A stretch of 64,000 nt of DNA, taken from the NCBI GenBank assembly GCA_002803225.1, contig NXFV01001730.1:1-64000 (forward strand). Direction: 5' to 3'. Both the position numbers and the translations under genes were made by a program. The DNA comes from Gamarada debralockiae. Taxonomy: Eukaryota; Ascomycota; Leotiomycetes; Helotiales; Hyphodiscaceae. The notes under the pieces are model-generated. The model did no database searches, had not been told where the DNA came from, and was given only the letters and a program-made list of their open reading frames with translations. Of the stretch, positions 23,001 through 36,200 are shown piece by piece (position 1 is the stretch's first letter; every line of letters begins with the position of its first letter).

Positions 23001-25427
23001 GTGGAAAGATGATGCTTCTTGACCGGCTCTTGACCAAGCTGAAGAGAGACAACCATCGCGTCTTGATTTTCAGTCAGATGGTGAAGATGCTTGACATTCT
23101 TGGCGATTATTTGCAACTTCGCGGGTATCAATTCCAACGACTGGATGGCACTATTGCAGCTGGACCTCGAAGAATGGCAATTGATCATTTCAACGCTGAC
23201 GACAGCAATGATTTCTGCTTTCTTCTGTCGACGCGTGCTGGAGGTCTCGGAATCAATTTGATGACTGCCGATACGGTTATCATCTTTGACTCAGATTGGA
23301 ATCCTCAGGCAGATCTTCAAGCAATGGCTCGGGCACATCGTATTGGCCAGAAAAAGCCCGTTAGCATTTACCGATTGGTTTCGAAAGAGACTGTGGAAGA
23401 AGAGATCCTTGAGCGCGCCCGGAACAAGCTCATGCTTGAATTCATCACCATACAGCGGGGTGTAACCGACAAAGAGAAGAAGGAACTTCGCGAGAAAGCT
23501 GTCAAAGCCGGCAAGATCGACGATCCAAAGTCGTCTGAAGATATCTCCAGGATTCTTAAACGCCGAGGTCAAAAGATGTTTGAGCAGTCGGGTAATCAGA
23601 AAAAGCTCGAAGAACTCGATATCGACTCGGTACTTGAGAACGCTGAAGAACATAAGACTGAAGTTCCAGAAGGAATGGTTGCCGATGGTGGTGAGGACTT
23701 CTTGCGAAGCTTCGAATACACTGATGTCAAGATCGACCTCGAATGGGACGACATCATTCCAAAAGACCAATTGGAAGGGATCAAAGCTGAGGAAGAAAAG
23801 CGAAAGAACGAGGAGTACCTAGCCAGTGTTATTGCCGACAGCGCACCACGCAAAGCTGCTATGAAGAATACTGCAGAGTATGAGAGGGAACAACGTCTGG
23901 CGAAGAAGCGTGAACGTGACCAGGCCAAGCAGGATGAACTGGAGGAGAAGAGAGAGGCTCTTGCCAATCTCGCCGATCCAAAGCGGGAGCTGAACGAGAA
24001 AGAGGCTAGAAACCTTTTTAGGGCTTTCCTTCGCTATGGTTCGATTGAGGAACGTCGTGAAGAATTGATCAAGGACGCTCGTCTTGTTGGCCGCGATCTC
24101 GACCTGCTCCGTGGCACGATCAAGCAAATCACTGATGAGAGCGAGAGAAAACTGAAGGAAGACGCTCAAAGAATTGAAGATCTGGAGCGTGAGTCAAATA
24201 AGCCTCTGACAAAGAAGGATAAGAAGGCTGTACTCTTCGACTTTCTCGGTGTCAAGAGATTGAATGCCGAAACAGTCATGGAGCGTCCTGGCGAGATGAG
24301 AATGCTCAAGGAGGTAATTGGTGCTGTGTCTGACTTCAAGAACTTCCGCGTTCCGGACGCATCTAAAGCCGCTCACTATTCATGTGAATGGGGTGCAAGA
24401 GAGGATGGCATGCTACTTGTTGGTATACATCGACATGGATACGGTGCCTGGGTTCAAATCAGAGATGACCCTGATTTGGGATTGAAGGAGAAGTTTTTCT
24501 TGGAAGAGCATCGCGTTGACAAGAAGGAAGAACGTAACAAGGGGGATGAAAAGGTTGCGAAGGCTCCAGGAGCAGTTCACCTTGTTCGACGTGCGGATTA
24601 CCTCCTCTCAGTCCTGAAAGCCAAATATTCCGACAACCAGGCGGCAAAACGTGCTGTTGAGAACCACCACCGAAATAACAAGAAGCACGAGCGCAACGGA
24701 CATCGAAGGAACGACACCAGGGGCTCTGTCTCTGCTTCGCCAGCTCCTCAAGCGAAGAAGACCCACCGCCAACCAGAACATAGTCCTGATCGAGATCGAG
24801 ATCGCGCGCATAGTCATGGCCACAACCACTCCGACCGAACAGATCATCGCCGACCAAGCGGTGAAGGCTCTAAACCCGACTTGAAGAGAAAGCACAGTGG
24901 TGCAGACGATGACCGTCATCACGATCGCCATTCAAAGCACCGAAAATCCGAGAATGGGCATGTGAGGCCGAAGAATGGGCAAGATTCCATGTTGAAGGTG
25001 ATTTTCAGACCCATCAAGGACAGTCTAAAGCGCATCCAGTCTGCCACGAAGACCAATATCAGGTCCCAGAAGGAGCGAGCTGCTGTGATGAAGAACGAGC
25101 TGGTTACAATTGGACAGTTTATCGATGGCTTGAATCCAGACGATGTTCAAGACAAAGAGGAAGCATCATCACTTCGAGGAGAGTTCTGGTAAGTACAGGT
25201 CGCAAGTCTTATAGGTTCTCGTAGCTAACAAGCACAGGTCTTATGTTGCCACTTTTTGGCCTCTGAATCCATCACCTCCAGCGAAAACATTGGACCGAAT
25301 GTACTTGAAGATTATCAATCCAAAAAATGAAGGAGATTCGGGCAGCGCAGCAGCACCAGCTGCTACGAACGGCACCTCCGCTCCAGCGGCTCCGGCTGTG
25401 AAGAGTGGAGCAGCTGCCGCTATATGA
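20061..25427 (+). CDS. CHD1: Chromodomain helicase Chd1
   Basis: SNF2-type nucleosome spacing enzyme acting in transcribed chromatin. Six exons (20061-20067, 20512-20930, 20992-21018, 21086-21179, 21237-25188, 25238-25427) give 1562 residues. The order is an acidic Ser-rich N-terminus, then tandem chromodomains (DFEYYIKWQGKSHYHATWE; EYYIKWRGLYYDSCTWE). The ATPase has Walker A DEMGLGKTVQT at about 22146, DEAH in AVDEAHRLKN, and helicase C motifs LSTRAGGLGINL and QAMARAHRIGQ. A SANT/SLIDE-type DNA-binding region follows (FLRYGSIEERREEL), then a basic His/Arg-rich linker and the CHCT/DUF4208 helical domain (LKVIFRPIKDSLKRIQ). The last exon adds TFWPLNPSP and an Ala/Pro tail. Exon 1 encodes only ATGGCTT before a 444-nt intron. 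That start is inferred from phase and splice signals; the rest is firm. Confidence 0.95.
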
Positions 25428-27341
25428 GTCAAGATTTGATTTTCAGTTACCATTGCGAAGGCGTTCAGTGTTGATTTTATTTACAATTCGGACGGGCGAG
25501 GCTGGGGCTGCACAAAACGCGGCCGGAATCATAGCATTCAATTGGCGCAACTTGCTGATTTTAGAGGTATATATTACGCTCCCTGGAGTAGTGTTGATTT
25601 CATGCATAGGTTGCCGGTATTTGCACGGGTTGGCATAAGGTTCTGTGTCCAGATTGACAGAATGCATGTCTCGTAAAGAGAGTACGAGTTATTGCGATGG
25701 AGAAGACGGCATTTTTGGAACTGGCTACGGTGAAAGTATTCGAGTGTTACCTGCACTCTGTTACACGTAGCAATACAATGCATACATATTCCAGCGCCTC
25801 AACTGATATGTGAAGTAGGATTGCTATTACTAATTATTGGTAGTCATATATCCAGAGAAATGATCCGATCGATGGTCTGATTATTTGACGGTGAACATTG
25901 TATATAGGGGGTCTATGAGCGATCGTCGTCGACTTAGCTTATTGGAATAGCTTGAGAACTTCCATCGCCGAAGGGAACCAATTCCTTACCTTCGCAAAGT
26001 GACAGTGGTCACGGTATCCACAACACAAACACTCCGTCCCCTAATCCCCAACCTCACCACATCTACCCCGTATCTGGTCCTGTGATCCGGCAAGGTCAGT
26101 CATCTCCAGTGGGCCAATAAAAGTTCACCATGAGCCGATGTCTGCGCTCGACGCCTTTTTGAGCCTCGGCGCCGTGCCGAACGCCGCCGTGTCATTTCGT
26201 TTCTTTTCACGCCCCAAGCGCCCGCCACATTTCCACTTTTCTGAGACGGTAAACGCTGTTGTTACATTTTTCTCGTTCACAGATGACCCGAAAGGTTACA
26301 TCTCCATCTTCATACGAGGCGCGGCAACCTCTTTCAATGCTCTATAGCCGTAGTTTAATAGTGCGAGTCGGTCCTTCAATTTTCCAGCAAGTGCCTACTT
26401 CCTTTGCGCCCTTGCAGCTTTGACAAGCGTTGACAACCTTCGGCGCCTGTGACAAAAGGCGATGGCGGCAAAATAAGCTCTTGAAGGGTCCTTGTAAGCC
26501 CTCTCGGGCCCCATTGGGTTGGGTTGGTTCACGATAGACAGTCAGTGGGGATCCCAATTGCCAAGTAGGCTAAAATCTCAGCTCGTCAACTTAAATGAGG
26601 GATTCTAAGTCCCTGTTTTCTGTACGTATTTCGAAATGATTTTGAAAAGGACCGATAAGATACACCGTGCTCCATGGGTCAATGTACTTTTACTAGGAGT
26701 GCCATCCCCACAATCTAAACCTTGAAAATAAAGTTAGCGCTGAAGTTGTCACTTCCCCATCTCCGTATTTTAATGTTGGTTTGGTTCCAGATCATTCAAA
26801 TGTTGCTGAGGATTCGAAGGTAGCCGCATCCAGCATCCTCCGCGTGAGGCACGGATACTTCCCATCATGTGCCTCCAGGTATCTCGGGTCTAACTCACGC
26901 GCTACCTTCTCGAAGGGAGATAGTTTCTCCAATATGTTGACCAACTTGACTGGACCCACAAGTCAACGACTCGTTGAAACGCGTTGAACAACTCTAACCC
27001 CAGCTCTCCGCAGTTGGGATTGGCAACGAGCTATGAAGTTTTGCCTGAGATGAATAGTGACGTCCCCTTGGGTGGATTCACACTTTTCTCACTTGCCTCT
27101 TCGTGGACAGTTATCACCGGACTGGCAGAAGAAGGAACAGACCTTGTGGTGCCCAAAGAAAGCTGCCCCAAGATATAAACCTGGCCTGCTGCTGTTCTGA
27201 CAAGTGAACGATTTGTATCCGTCCTCTCGTCCCCCTCTTTCCAATCCTTGACGTCCGCGTCTTCACTCACACTCCTATCTGGTACCCAGATAGACGAACA
27301 CAAGACCCTTCTCCCTCAATCGACACTTGTACCGCTTCACT
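25428..27341. other. Long intergenic region upstream of the sugar transporter
   Basis: About 1.9 kb without a credible gene. It carries the 3' flank of CHD1 and a long upstream region for the transporter. Two hexamers match the CreA/Mig1-type consensus SYGGRG: GTGGGG at 26545 and CCCCAC (its complement) at 26706. Such short matches are expected by chance at this length. Short open frames at 26138-26347 and 26781-27178 are not convincing. Confidence 0.35.
27174..27179 (+). promoter_or_regulatory. TATAAA box candidate for the sugar transporter
   Basis: TATAAA stands 163 bp before the transporter ATG and is followed by a CT-rich stretch (27223-27250) of the kind found near fungal transcription starts. 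Position and context fit a core promoter, but there is no experimental support. Confidence 0.4.
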
Positions 27342-29202
27342 ATGGCTGGAGGTGGTGTTATTCATGGCACGGCCGATACGTCGCGTATTGAGGCGCCTGT
27401 TACCCTGAAGGCCTACCTCATGTGCGCTTTTGCTGCATTTGGAGGTATCTTCTTTGGCTATGACACTGGATGGATGGGAGGGTTAGTAGAAACACATACT
27501 TAAAGCCACTAAGTTCCAGCTGACAATTGAATCCAGTATCATGGGAATGAAATTCTACATCCACCAATACACCCATCTCCCCTACCCAGGACCAGATGCC
27601 TCAACTGAAGAGAAAAACCTCTTCGTTCTCCCTGGCTGGCAACAATCACTTCTTACCGGTATTCTTTCTTGCGGAACCTTCTTTGGCGCCATCATCGCCG
27701 GTGACGTTGCTGATCATATTGGTCGTCGATGGACTATTATCACTGGCTGCATGACTTTCACCATTGGTTGTATCCTCGAGACAGCATCCACGACCCTCGC
27801 CGTGATGGTTGTTGGCCGTCTCATTGCTGGAGCTGGTGTCGGATTTATCTCCGCCATCATCATTCTCTATATGTCTGAAATTGCGCCTAAGAAGGTCCGT
27901 GGAGCTTTGGTCTCAGGATACCAGTTCTGCATTACCATCGGTATCCTCTTGGCCAACTGCGTAGTCTACGCTACCCAAAATCGCTTGGATACTGGCTCAT
28001 ACCGCATTCCAGTTGCCGTTCAATTCCTCTGGGCCATCATTCTGGGACTTGGTCTTTTCTTCCTCCCAGAATCTCCTCGTTACTTTGTCAAGAAGGGCAA
28101 ACTGGACCAAGCTGCAAAGTCTCTATCCAGCGTTCGTGGACAACCCATTGAGTCAGAGTACATCCAGGACGAATTGGCTGAAATAATTGCCAACCATGAA
28201 TACGAACTCTCCGTCGTGCCCCAGGGATCTTACCTTTCCAGCTGGACGAACTGCTTCCGAGGTGGTCTTTCCAGCGGTAGCTCCAACCTCCGCCGAACCC
28301 TGATGGGTATTGGACTTCAAATGATGCAACAGCTTACTGGCATTAACTTCAGTGAGTAATCCTAATCTTTCATCTTTATTGAGCGAATGCTGACCCCTGC
28401 ACAGTCTTCTACTATGGTGTTGTTTTCTTTACCTCCCTCCATACAATCTCCAACCCCTTCTTGATCTCTTTGATCACCACTCTCGTCAACGTCTGCTCTA
28501 CCCCCATCTCTTTCTACTTGGTTGAGAGAGTTGGCCGCCGCAACTTGCTCATTTTTGGTGGAACTGGAATGGTCATCTCGCAGTACATTGTCGGGATCAT
28601 TGGTGTCACCGCTGGAAAGCCAGATGCTAATGGCGACTATAACAAATCCGCTGTCTCAGCAATGATTGCTTTCATCTGCATCAATATTTCAATGTTCGCC
28701 AGCACTTGGGGTCCCTGCGCTTGGGTTGTTATCGGCGAGGTGTTCCCTCTCCCAATCCGCTCCCGTGGAGTCGGTCTTTCCACCTCCTCCAACTGGTTCT
28801 GGAACTGCGTAAGTCAATTGTCGATTACCTCCAACCATCCACACGCTGATAAATTTATAGATCATCGCCATCATTACCCCTTACCTCGTCGACAAGCAAT
28901 ACGCAAACCTGTCCTCCAAGATCTTCTTCATGTGGGGATCCCTCTGCATCATCTCCGTCGTCTTCGCCTACTTCCTCGTCCCCGAGACCAAGGGTCTCTC
29001 CCTCGAGCAAGTCGACAGGATGTTGGAAGAAGTCACACCGCGCCAGTCCCGTTCCTGGGTTCCCCACTCCACCTTCGCCTCTGAGATGGGTTTGGTCGAG
29101 AAGGGCATTCCTGCTCCAGGCATCGGTGGCGGGGTGGGAGATTCCGCTGAGGAGACAGAGGTTGAGACACATACTGCTGCTCCCAACAAGGAGATCGTTT
29201 AG
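27342..29202 (+). CDS. MFS sugar transporter, hexose type
   Basis: Plasma-membrane sugar permease of the major facilitator superfamily, predicted 12 helices. Four exons (27342-27481, 27537-28351, 28405-28808, 28861-29202) give 566 residues. Family marks seen are GGIFFGYDTGWMGG in helix 1, DHIGRRWT after helix 2, LIAGAGVGFISA, PESPRYFVKKGK at the end of the first half, QQLTGINF in helix 7, ERVGRRNLLIFGG, and PETKGLSLEQVD after helix 12. The C-terminal tail is about 50 residues. It lacks the very long tail of Snf3/Rgt2-type sensors, so a transporter is favoured over a sensor. Glucose or a related hexose is the likely substrate from family knowledge. Affinity and substrate cannot be read from the sequence. 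Confidence 0.92.
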
Positions 29203-30572
29203 GTGGATTCTCATTTTGTTTCTTTGTGATTGTGTTTGGCATAGTGACCAGAAGATGGCGCCAGCATTATTATAGACGATAGAGAAGTCTAGAGTGAAGG
29301 AAGAGGAAGACAGAGATAGAGTTGAACTATACCCTGATAATGCATTCAGCTTTTCATACTTTCAATCTTGATCTCGCGCCCTCAGAACGTGCCATCCAAA
29401 TCCACAATGTCCCTCATCCTTGTTGTTCCAACATGCCCATAATCCCGGGTTACGCAACTGCTCTCGGGTCTGACCTGATACCCGAATAGCCTTCAAACCG
29501 ACGGATGAAAGCCCTCAATAGAGCATATCTGGGACCGTGCATGAAGCATATCTGTCTTTCTCCGGTGGCAATGGAAGCATACATCCTCTACTCTTCACCA
29601 GCCAGACACTTCTACGCTGACGCTGCTCGCATCTGATCAGGGGACCGGGGGGTACAAAATTTACGAGCTTGGAGACAAGGGAGCGAGCTGCTATCGCGCC
29701 TTGAGCCAATCCTGGAGATTTGAGGTAAACGCCTGTCATGGTATACAGCTTCTAATCATACACAAACCTTGGGAATGTAGTCTAGTCTGCATTCTGACTG
29801 CTGAGCTTAATAGCTAGACCCCAGTCAACAACTCCTAGAGACTCTTGTGGGCAGTAGCAGGAAAAGCCGAGACGTAACACAATCAACAAGCGCAGGATTA
29901 CAACTTAGCTTTATTTTAAAAACTTCTCAGACCTGAGCTCGCTGACCCAACCCTCCAGAACGACACATCATTCTCCCACTCCTCGTTCACCTCCTGACTC
30001 GGCATGATTCGTCACAGCAATGAGATGCTTCAACTCCCAGCTTATTCCAATGCGTATATCTTCTGCTGCTTTTCAGGATCAGTCATGGGCTAGGTACACT
30101 TTGCGGGAAGACAGAATAGGTTTTGATTACTCTATTAGACACTTGTCCGTCACTCGTCAAGGAATTATCACTTCATCACAGAACGCGAGGTTACAGATCA
30201 AGAATCATATTCTGATTCAAAGCATGTACATAGGCTAAAGCAACCGCTGTAATCTGTATGACTTGAAGTCCATCATTGGACGCTTCAACTACAGTCCCTC
30301 ACAGATATGACGGTGGGGCTGAAGTACACCATGTATGCAAGATCCATTCATTCCCTCCCCGAAATGCCGCAAAACTCCGTGCCATGATGGTATAACGGTG
30401 CTCTGCCGCCTGGACATCGTATCGATGATGTCTGTATTATACCCTTAACGCCTGTCGAAAGGAATCTATGTCGTGATGAGTGGATGTGTAGAAGTAGTAT
30501 GGAGTCGAATATGGGCCGACCGCGTAGGAAAGAAACGTGGCTAATGGGTATGGATGGCATGGCTCTTGGCTC
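29203..30572. other. Intergenic between convergent transporter and sirtuin genes
   Basis: About 1.4 kb with no recognised gene or repeat. Both neighbours end here, so two 3' untranslated regions and spacer are expected. Open frames are short and without protein-like composition. Confidence 0.4.
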
Positions 30573-32356
30573 TTATGAAATTAGGTTCTCCATACCCGAC
30601 GGCACTCGGCCTTTTGGGGAGATGGTTTCGTGTCGGTCGTAGGGTATCTCTTGAACAGGAGTCGATGGTTCTTTGGTGAAGTTCGCAGAATCCTCCTTCT
30701 TGTACGAGTAAATGTCCGAGTTGGTCCGATGATCAGTAGGAGAGACGTGTCGCATTGCTGACTTCTCAGTCGTAAGATTTGGAAAGAGGCTGGGGATCAA
30801 AACCGACTTCTCTGATTTGACGGTGGACGACTTCGAGGACTTGGAGGTAGTAAAGGCGTTGGTGATCTTGTTCTTTGGTTCCGCAGCTTTAGGTTTCCGG
30901 CCTGGCTTCATCTTCGCCTTTGGTTCCTTCTCAGCAACAGGCTTGGGCCCGAATGGTAGTTGTGACTGCTTCGCTTTGATCACAACGCTCACGTGAGAGG
31001 GGCTCGACGGTCGAGGACTTGCTCCAGGGGTTGGGACTTGCGTCTTCACCACATGAACTGGAAGCGGTTTCAGCTCAATTCCAATGAGGCCTGTCTTGGC
31101 CTTGCCCTCGTCGCTCGTTAGTAACTTGTATTCGCCAGTGTCCTTGTCATCCCATTTAGGTAGGTCAACGTGACGTGCGACTTCATCACATTCGCCGCGA
31201 ACCACCAAATCCCAGCTGTCCTTGAAGTCGATGCCCACAGGTTCGGGGTCATGATTAATCCAGGCTGTAAATCCACCACGCCGGCCTCGAGTGACTGCGC
31301 ACATCTCCTTTGCCAATCGTCGAATGCCAGGAACCTTCAGACTCGTGCCAACTACAATGACTGCGTCGGGTCGGCTGCGAAGATCCGCTGCGCTGACTGC
31401 TCCAATTGCCTCCTCATCCGGGTTGAATTCGTTGTACAGGACCATTCTCGGGCGCAATCGACCAATTCCATGACTTCTCAATCCACTTGCTGTTCGTACA
31501 GTATCCATTGTTTCGCATTCGACACAGGACGGAGGCTCAGGACCTTCAAATAATGCGCCTTGAAAATCTGACAAGTGACCGCATTTGCTACAAACCATCT
31601 TCTCTAAACCTCCATGCAATTGTATCGTCTTTGGCCAAGGACCCTTTTTATTAAGAGGAACTGTGGTCGCGAGAGGTTGTAATGCTGTATCGATACCGTC
31701 AACATTCTGGCTGTATAGTCGCAATAACCGGCCCTCCTCAGCGAGTGTAGCCAACATATGATGGAAAGGTGTAGGTTTGGCGATTTGGGTCAAGTGCGAC
31801 AGCTCACGAACCATGGTATGGAACGAACTCGTAGAGGAATCATTTCGATATACCGACGCATCGAAGAGGTGCTTTCCGGAAGACTTCAGCTTGTGTTGGG
31901 TGCGCAAAGTGTTGAAAAGGCCTTTGGAGGAGCGGAAATCGGGTACTACGGTACTGTCAGCAAAATTCGATGTTGTAGGATTAGAGATGACATACTGCCT
32001 GCAGAAACCGAGATACCAGCGCCAGCAATTACCACGATTTTTCGTTTTGAGCGCAATACTTCCATCAATCGCTCGAGCTTTAGATTTTCAATTCGGTGAA
32101 ACTCTCCATCGGAGCTCTCATTGAGAGCATGCAAATCGAGATGCTCAGTCTTCAACTCCTTTGGCTTCGTTACCTTCTGTTTCTTGGCGGGAGGGACGTC
32201 GCTATCGGGCGTGCTCTCTGGCGCATCGCGTTTCTTGGACGATCCTGAGTCTGATGAATTACTTGAGAGCGGTGAGGGGTAGTCTATGGGTGGTGATGGA
32301 GATCTCGAGGCCACGCTGGAGAGCGGCGACGACGGGGGCGAAGTGGTTGGATTCAT
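30573..32356 (-). CDS. NAD-dependent deacetylase, Hst3/Hst4-type sirtuin
   Basis: Class I sirtuin that removes acetyl groups from histones (H3K56ac for characterised Hst3/Hst4) using NAD. Two exons (32356-31996 and 31945-30573, intron 50 nt) give 577 residues. The N-terminus is Ser/Pro-rich with a basic cluster (PPAKKQKVTKPK) that could be a nuclear signal. Catalytic core: VVIAGAGISVSAGIPDFRS, SQNVDGID, the catalytic His in QLHGGLEKMVCSKC, and the zinc site CSKC with a second pair CVEC. The NAD-binding VVVGTSLKVPGIR follows. The C-terminal 150 residues are basic and Ser/Lys-rich (KAKMKPGRKPKAAEPKNK). Placement near Hst4 rests on the spacing of the core and long basic tail. It is divergent from MED16. 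Confidence 0.9.
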
Positions 32357-33267
32357 ATTGGATCACTCGGCCGGGGTGAACGATCGATCGCGCGCAAAAG
32401 TCGGATAGGGAAGGGCTTTGAAAACCTCCTATATCATCGTGGTCGAGGGCGTGTCGTGGAATGGGGGATTGTGTAGGGGTTGGTGAGGACGTATTTTCCG
32501 GGAGGTTGTAATATGGTATGAAGTCGTTAGAAGAGCGGGCAGCTGCAGGATACTTGGTAATGAGCCTCGCTTAAAAGTTCCGTAGTGTTTTTCCAATGGA
32601 TCTCCAGGAACAACAAACAGCGGAAAGAGCTCAGCGATGAAGAGGAGCTTGGGAGTTGTCGACAATTGAAGGATTTCTCAAGAACAAGTTTCTCCCTATT
32701 GTGGGTAGAATTGGCAAGTTTATTCTATCTATTCATTGCTATTTACTTGCTCGCTTGTAGTTCATTGTGATTCACATAGCAACAATGCAAAGTTCTTGGG
32801 GATGGGGTGCTTGCTTCTTTGGTGCCAGGGGTCTGCCATTGTCATAAAGCATTCCATTGTGGAACTAGAAGTTTCTCACAACGCACTCCAATCATTTTCA
32901 TAAATTCTACAACATCATCAAGCATCACAAGGGTATTAAAACCCAATACCAAGTTAGAGAAATTCCTCTCGTGTCTTTTGATGATTTTTATTTCTCTCTG
33001 GATGCGAATCTTGAAGGGTGTCAGTTGCTGGGTGAATGGAGATCCAGCTACTTCATATCGGGTTAGCGCTCCCGTGGAGATCCCGCGAAGTGCAAGGCTG
33101 GACGAAATGCCCCGTTTGATATCGAACCTCAACCTTCTTCAACTTCACCACAAGGCAGATTCTTTAATTCCTTTGATTTGGTTGCAAATACCCTTCTCTT
33201 CCCATTCTACGCGCTTGTTATTTTGGAGTTCGAATGTCCAGCACCCAGATACCAGGCTTGGTGAAAA
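32357..33267. promoter_or_regulatory. Divergent promoter region, sirtuin and MED16
   Basis: 911 bp between two outward-facing start codons, with no credible gene inside. Apparent open frames across 32807-33451 end in the MED16 first exon and lack splice support. No clear element is visible. Confidence 0.4.
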
Positions 33268-36200
33268 ATGCCGCTTATCATGGACGATGATATGGATATT
33301 GATGATCTTTTTGGTGATGGTGCTACCCTGTCACTCCCTTCACGTCCTCCTCCCTCCAAAGAGCTCACCCAAAGGATCGATGAACTTAGAGGAAGTGGTT
33401 GCTGCCAGTATGTTTCCCCAGAACTCAACCCCTTTTGATATAATCCAATGACACGCGCAGGTCCATTGCGTGGTCAAAGTGGGGGAGCATAGCATCTATC
33501 ACCCCAGATGGCGCTGTGTTGGAATTTCGGAACCTCCGCTGTAGTCCTGAGGATGGCAACTGGGCTTTAAGTGAGCCTACTAAAACGCCGCCATTGACTT
33601 CAAACTTGGACGGAGGCCCTTTGAAGCATATCTGTTGGAGCCCGACAGGCTCTGAATTGGCAGTCATTGATGCTGCTGGAAGAGTGACCATTCTATCAAT
33701 TTTCTCATCCCTGAACAAGCCCACACTATCCCGACCTTGCCAAGGAGACGCTGCCGATGATTTGCATAGTGTGGTAGGCTGTTACTGGTTGAACCTGGCA
33801 CCATATCCTGCAAATCGACCAGTATGTTTGTTCAAGAGCCCTCAAAAAAAAAGAACCGAGTTTTGATTTAACATATAGACCATTCTGAACGGCCCAGGAA
33901 TCAAGGAAGGAAATAATTATCGATACGAAGCTGCTCAAGCTCCTGTCTTAGGACCTTGTCACCCAAACCATTCAAAATCTGCTTTTGTCTGTATTACAAC
34001 GAATGGCCTATTGAGGGTGTTATGGACTCAGAACAACGGAAAGTGGTTTGAGTCGCACACCGAATTGGAAAGTGTAGTCTCCTCCGATGACTTGATCACT
34101 CATGCAGCAATCTGTTCAGATAAAAGTAAGTTCTGGAATGGCTTTGAGGAAACGTGCTAAATCAGGGCTTAGCTGGTACACTATTGATCGCTTTTGCTAC
34201 CACCTCGAAGCAGCTCTGTACTGTTCGTGCCCTAATAGACTGGGGCCTTGCGAAAACCACAGAGAAAGTTTCCCCAGCTCAATTACCCTTAAATCCGACT
34301 ATCAGAACACGCCATCTTGCCATCACCAGTTGGCTTCACGACGTTCCTGGAGAGACCTTGAATGCGTCACATATGGAGCCTTCAATGGTTCAATTATCTC
34401 ATCTAGAATTCTTACCCCTTTGCGGGAATTCTAACAACACAATCACTCCTCCCACGATTATAGCTGTTCGATCTCACCTGCCTTCGTCCGTGTCGCATTA
34501 CAACCAAGATGTACATACGACAGTTGACAGGTGGGAGATCCGGGAGAAGAACCAAACGATCCATCCAGCCTTTGAGCAACTTAGCTCGCGAAGGAACAGT
34601 GTCGGCTCAACACCTGGAGTAAGTGAGATCATTTGTCTTACCAGGTATAGATACTTACGGTTATAGAACATTGTGCTACTGAAGAAGCTTGAAAGTTTTA
34701 CAGTGAACAAAACCCTTGTCGCTATTCAACCCATGAACCTAGGGAAAGTTATCTGCTTTGCATACAGTGATAGCTCGGTGGAATATCGTGATCGAACGAC
34801 AATGGCTGAGATTTTCAACGATGGCGACCTTGACAGAGTTTGGCATCTATCACAGATCGGATTCTCATACACCGAGGATGAGCCATGTAAGAGCCTGCGA
34901 CCAAAAATTTGATCTGTTTTCTGACCCGTCCCAGGTCTGCAGGTTGCCTTATCCCCAAGTTATTGCTCTATGGTGCAGCTCCGGAACGATGGAAAGGTTA
35001 AGTGGAAACAACTTGACTATATGGGTGACATCGGATCTAGTACAGAAGATGGTACTTTCTCACCCAAAAACCTGGATTATCAAATGTTAATCTTCCACAG
35101 CGCAATATAACGCAGTTGTTGCCGCTCTAGCTCTGTCTTGTTCCACGGCTGTTATGACGAGTGTCAATTATGACGATCTGCTCGCCACTGCTCACAAACA
35201 CGCAAAAAACAGTAAGTTAAGACCCATTAGCCTTCTAAATCTATACTTCCTTACTAACGTGTGTAGATTTCGCTTACGACTGGCTTATTGAACTCTCTCG
35301 TATCTTGAAGGTTCATGTGGACTATTCGGAAGAAGCACACTACGACGTGTTGATTAGAAACACGACGATCCAGCTTTGTCTCAGCATTCAGAATTCCCTT
35401 GGCTTCAAAGGAGAGTTTCAACCAAGAACCTTTCCGGGCAAATTCTCGTGGCTCGTTCTACAGCTACGCAACATTGTGGTTCTTGTGACAATGGCCGCAA
35501 ATATGAAGGTTCCAGGGCCAAATAATGAGAGGACATCGCCATTGGAAGATCCAGGTTCGTTTCCTTCTCATCGTTTTACACTCCAGCTACTAATTATCCT
35601 CAAGAGGTCATCAACGCCCTCGCAGGTTCTGTCAGATGGATTCTCGACCTCATGGCCTGGATAACCGACACTCTCCTCACTCTCCCGACCAGTCTCCCTC
35701 AAGGAATGGATCTCACAAACGCAAACAACCTCTCCGTATCTGATCTTCTCACCCATCTCCGATCCACCAACACCGTTTCCCTTCATCTCCTCCTCTCCTC
35801 CCCCACCCGCGGCTTCCTCACAGCAATCTGCCGCCGGCTCGCACACCTAGACTACATAGCCCGCAAAGCCATTGTTCACACTAGCCCCTCCACATCCGGG
35901 TCCTGGCTACAGAACACACCTAACCCTCAAAACGGCGGTCAAACTCCCAACCAAACACCTACTCCGCAAAGTGCCCAACCAGGCCCTGTTCTCTCTCCTG
36001 CTCTACGGTCTGCGTATATGCAAATAGCAACTCTAACAAACAACACAATTCTCCGCATAAAAACCTTCGAAACGCTCCTCTCCTCCTTAACCTCACACAT
36101 CAAAAACGCCTACGCGTCCCATAATCCACCATTATCCGGCTCCACCGCCGCCGAAAAAGCGCGCAACACACTAGAGATTAAGATGTTATTTGGAGGTTCC

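Noticed and set aside
26330..26400. tRNA-like beginning GCCGTAGTTTAATAGTGCGAGTCGG
   Set aside because: Cannot be folded into a cloverleaf and lacks a GGTTCGA T-arm.
32807..33451. 214-codon frame upstream of MED16
   Set aside because: Begins without an ATG and runs through the MED16 start in another frame; composition is Ser/Leu-rich.
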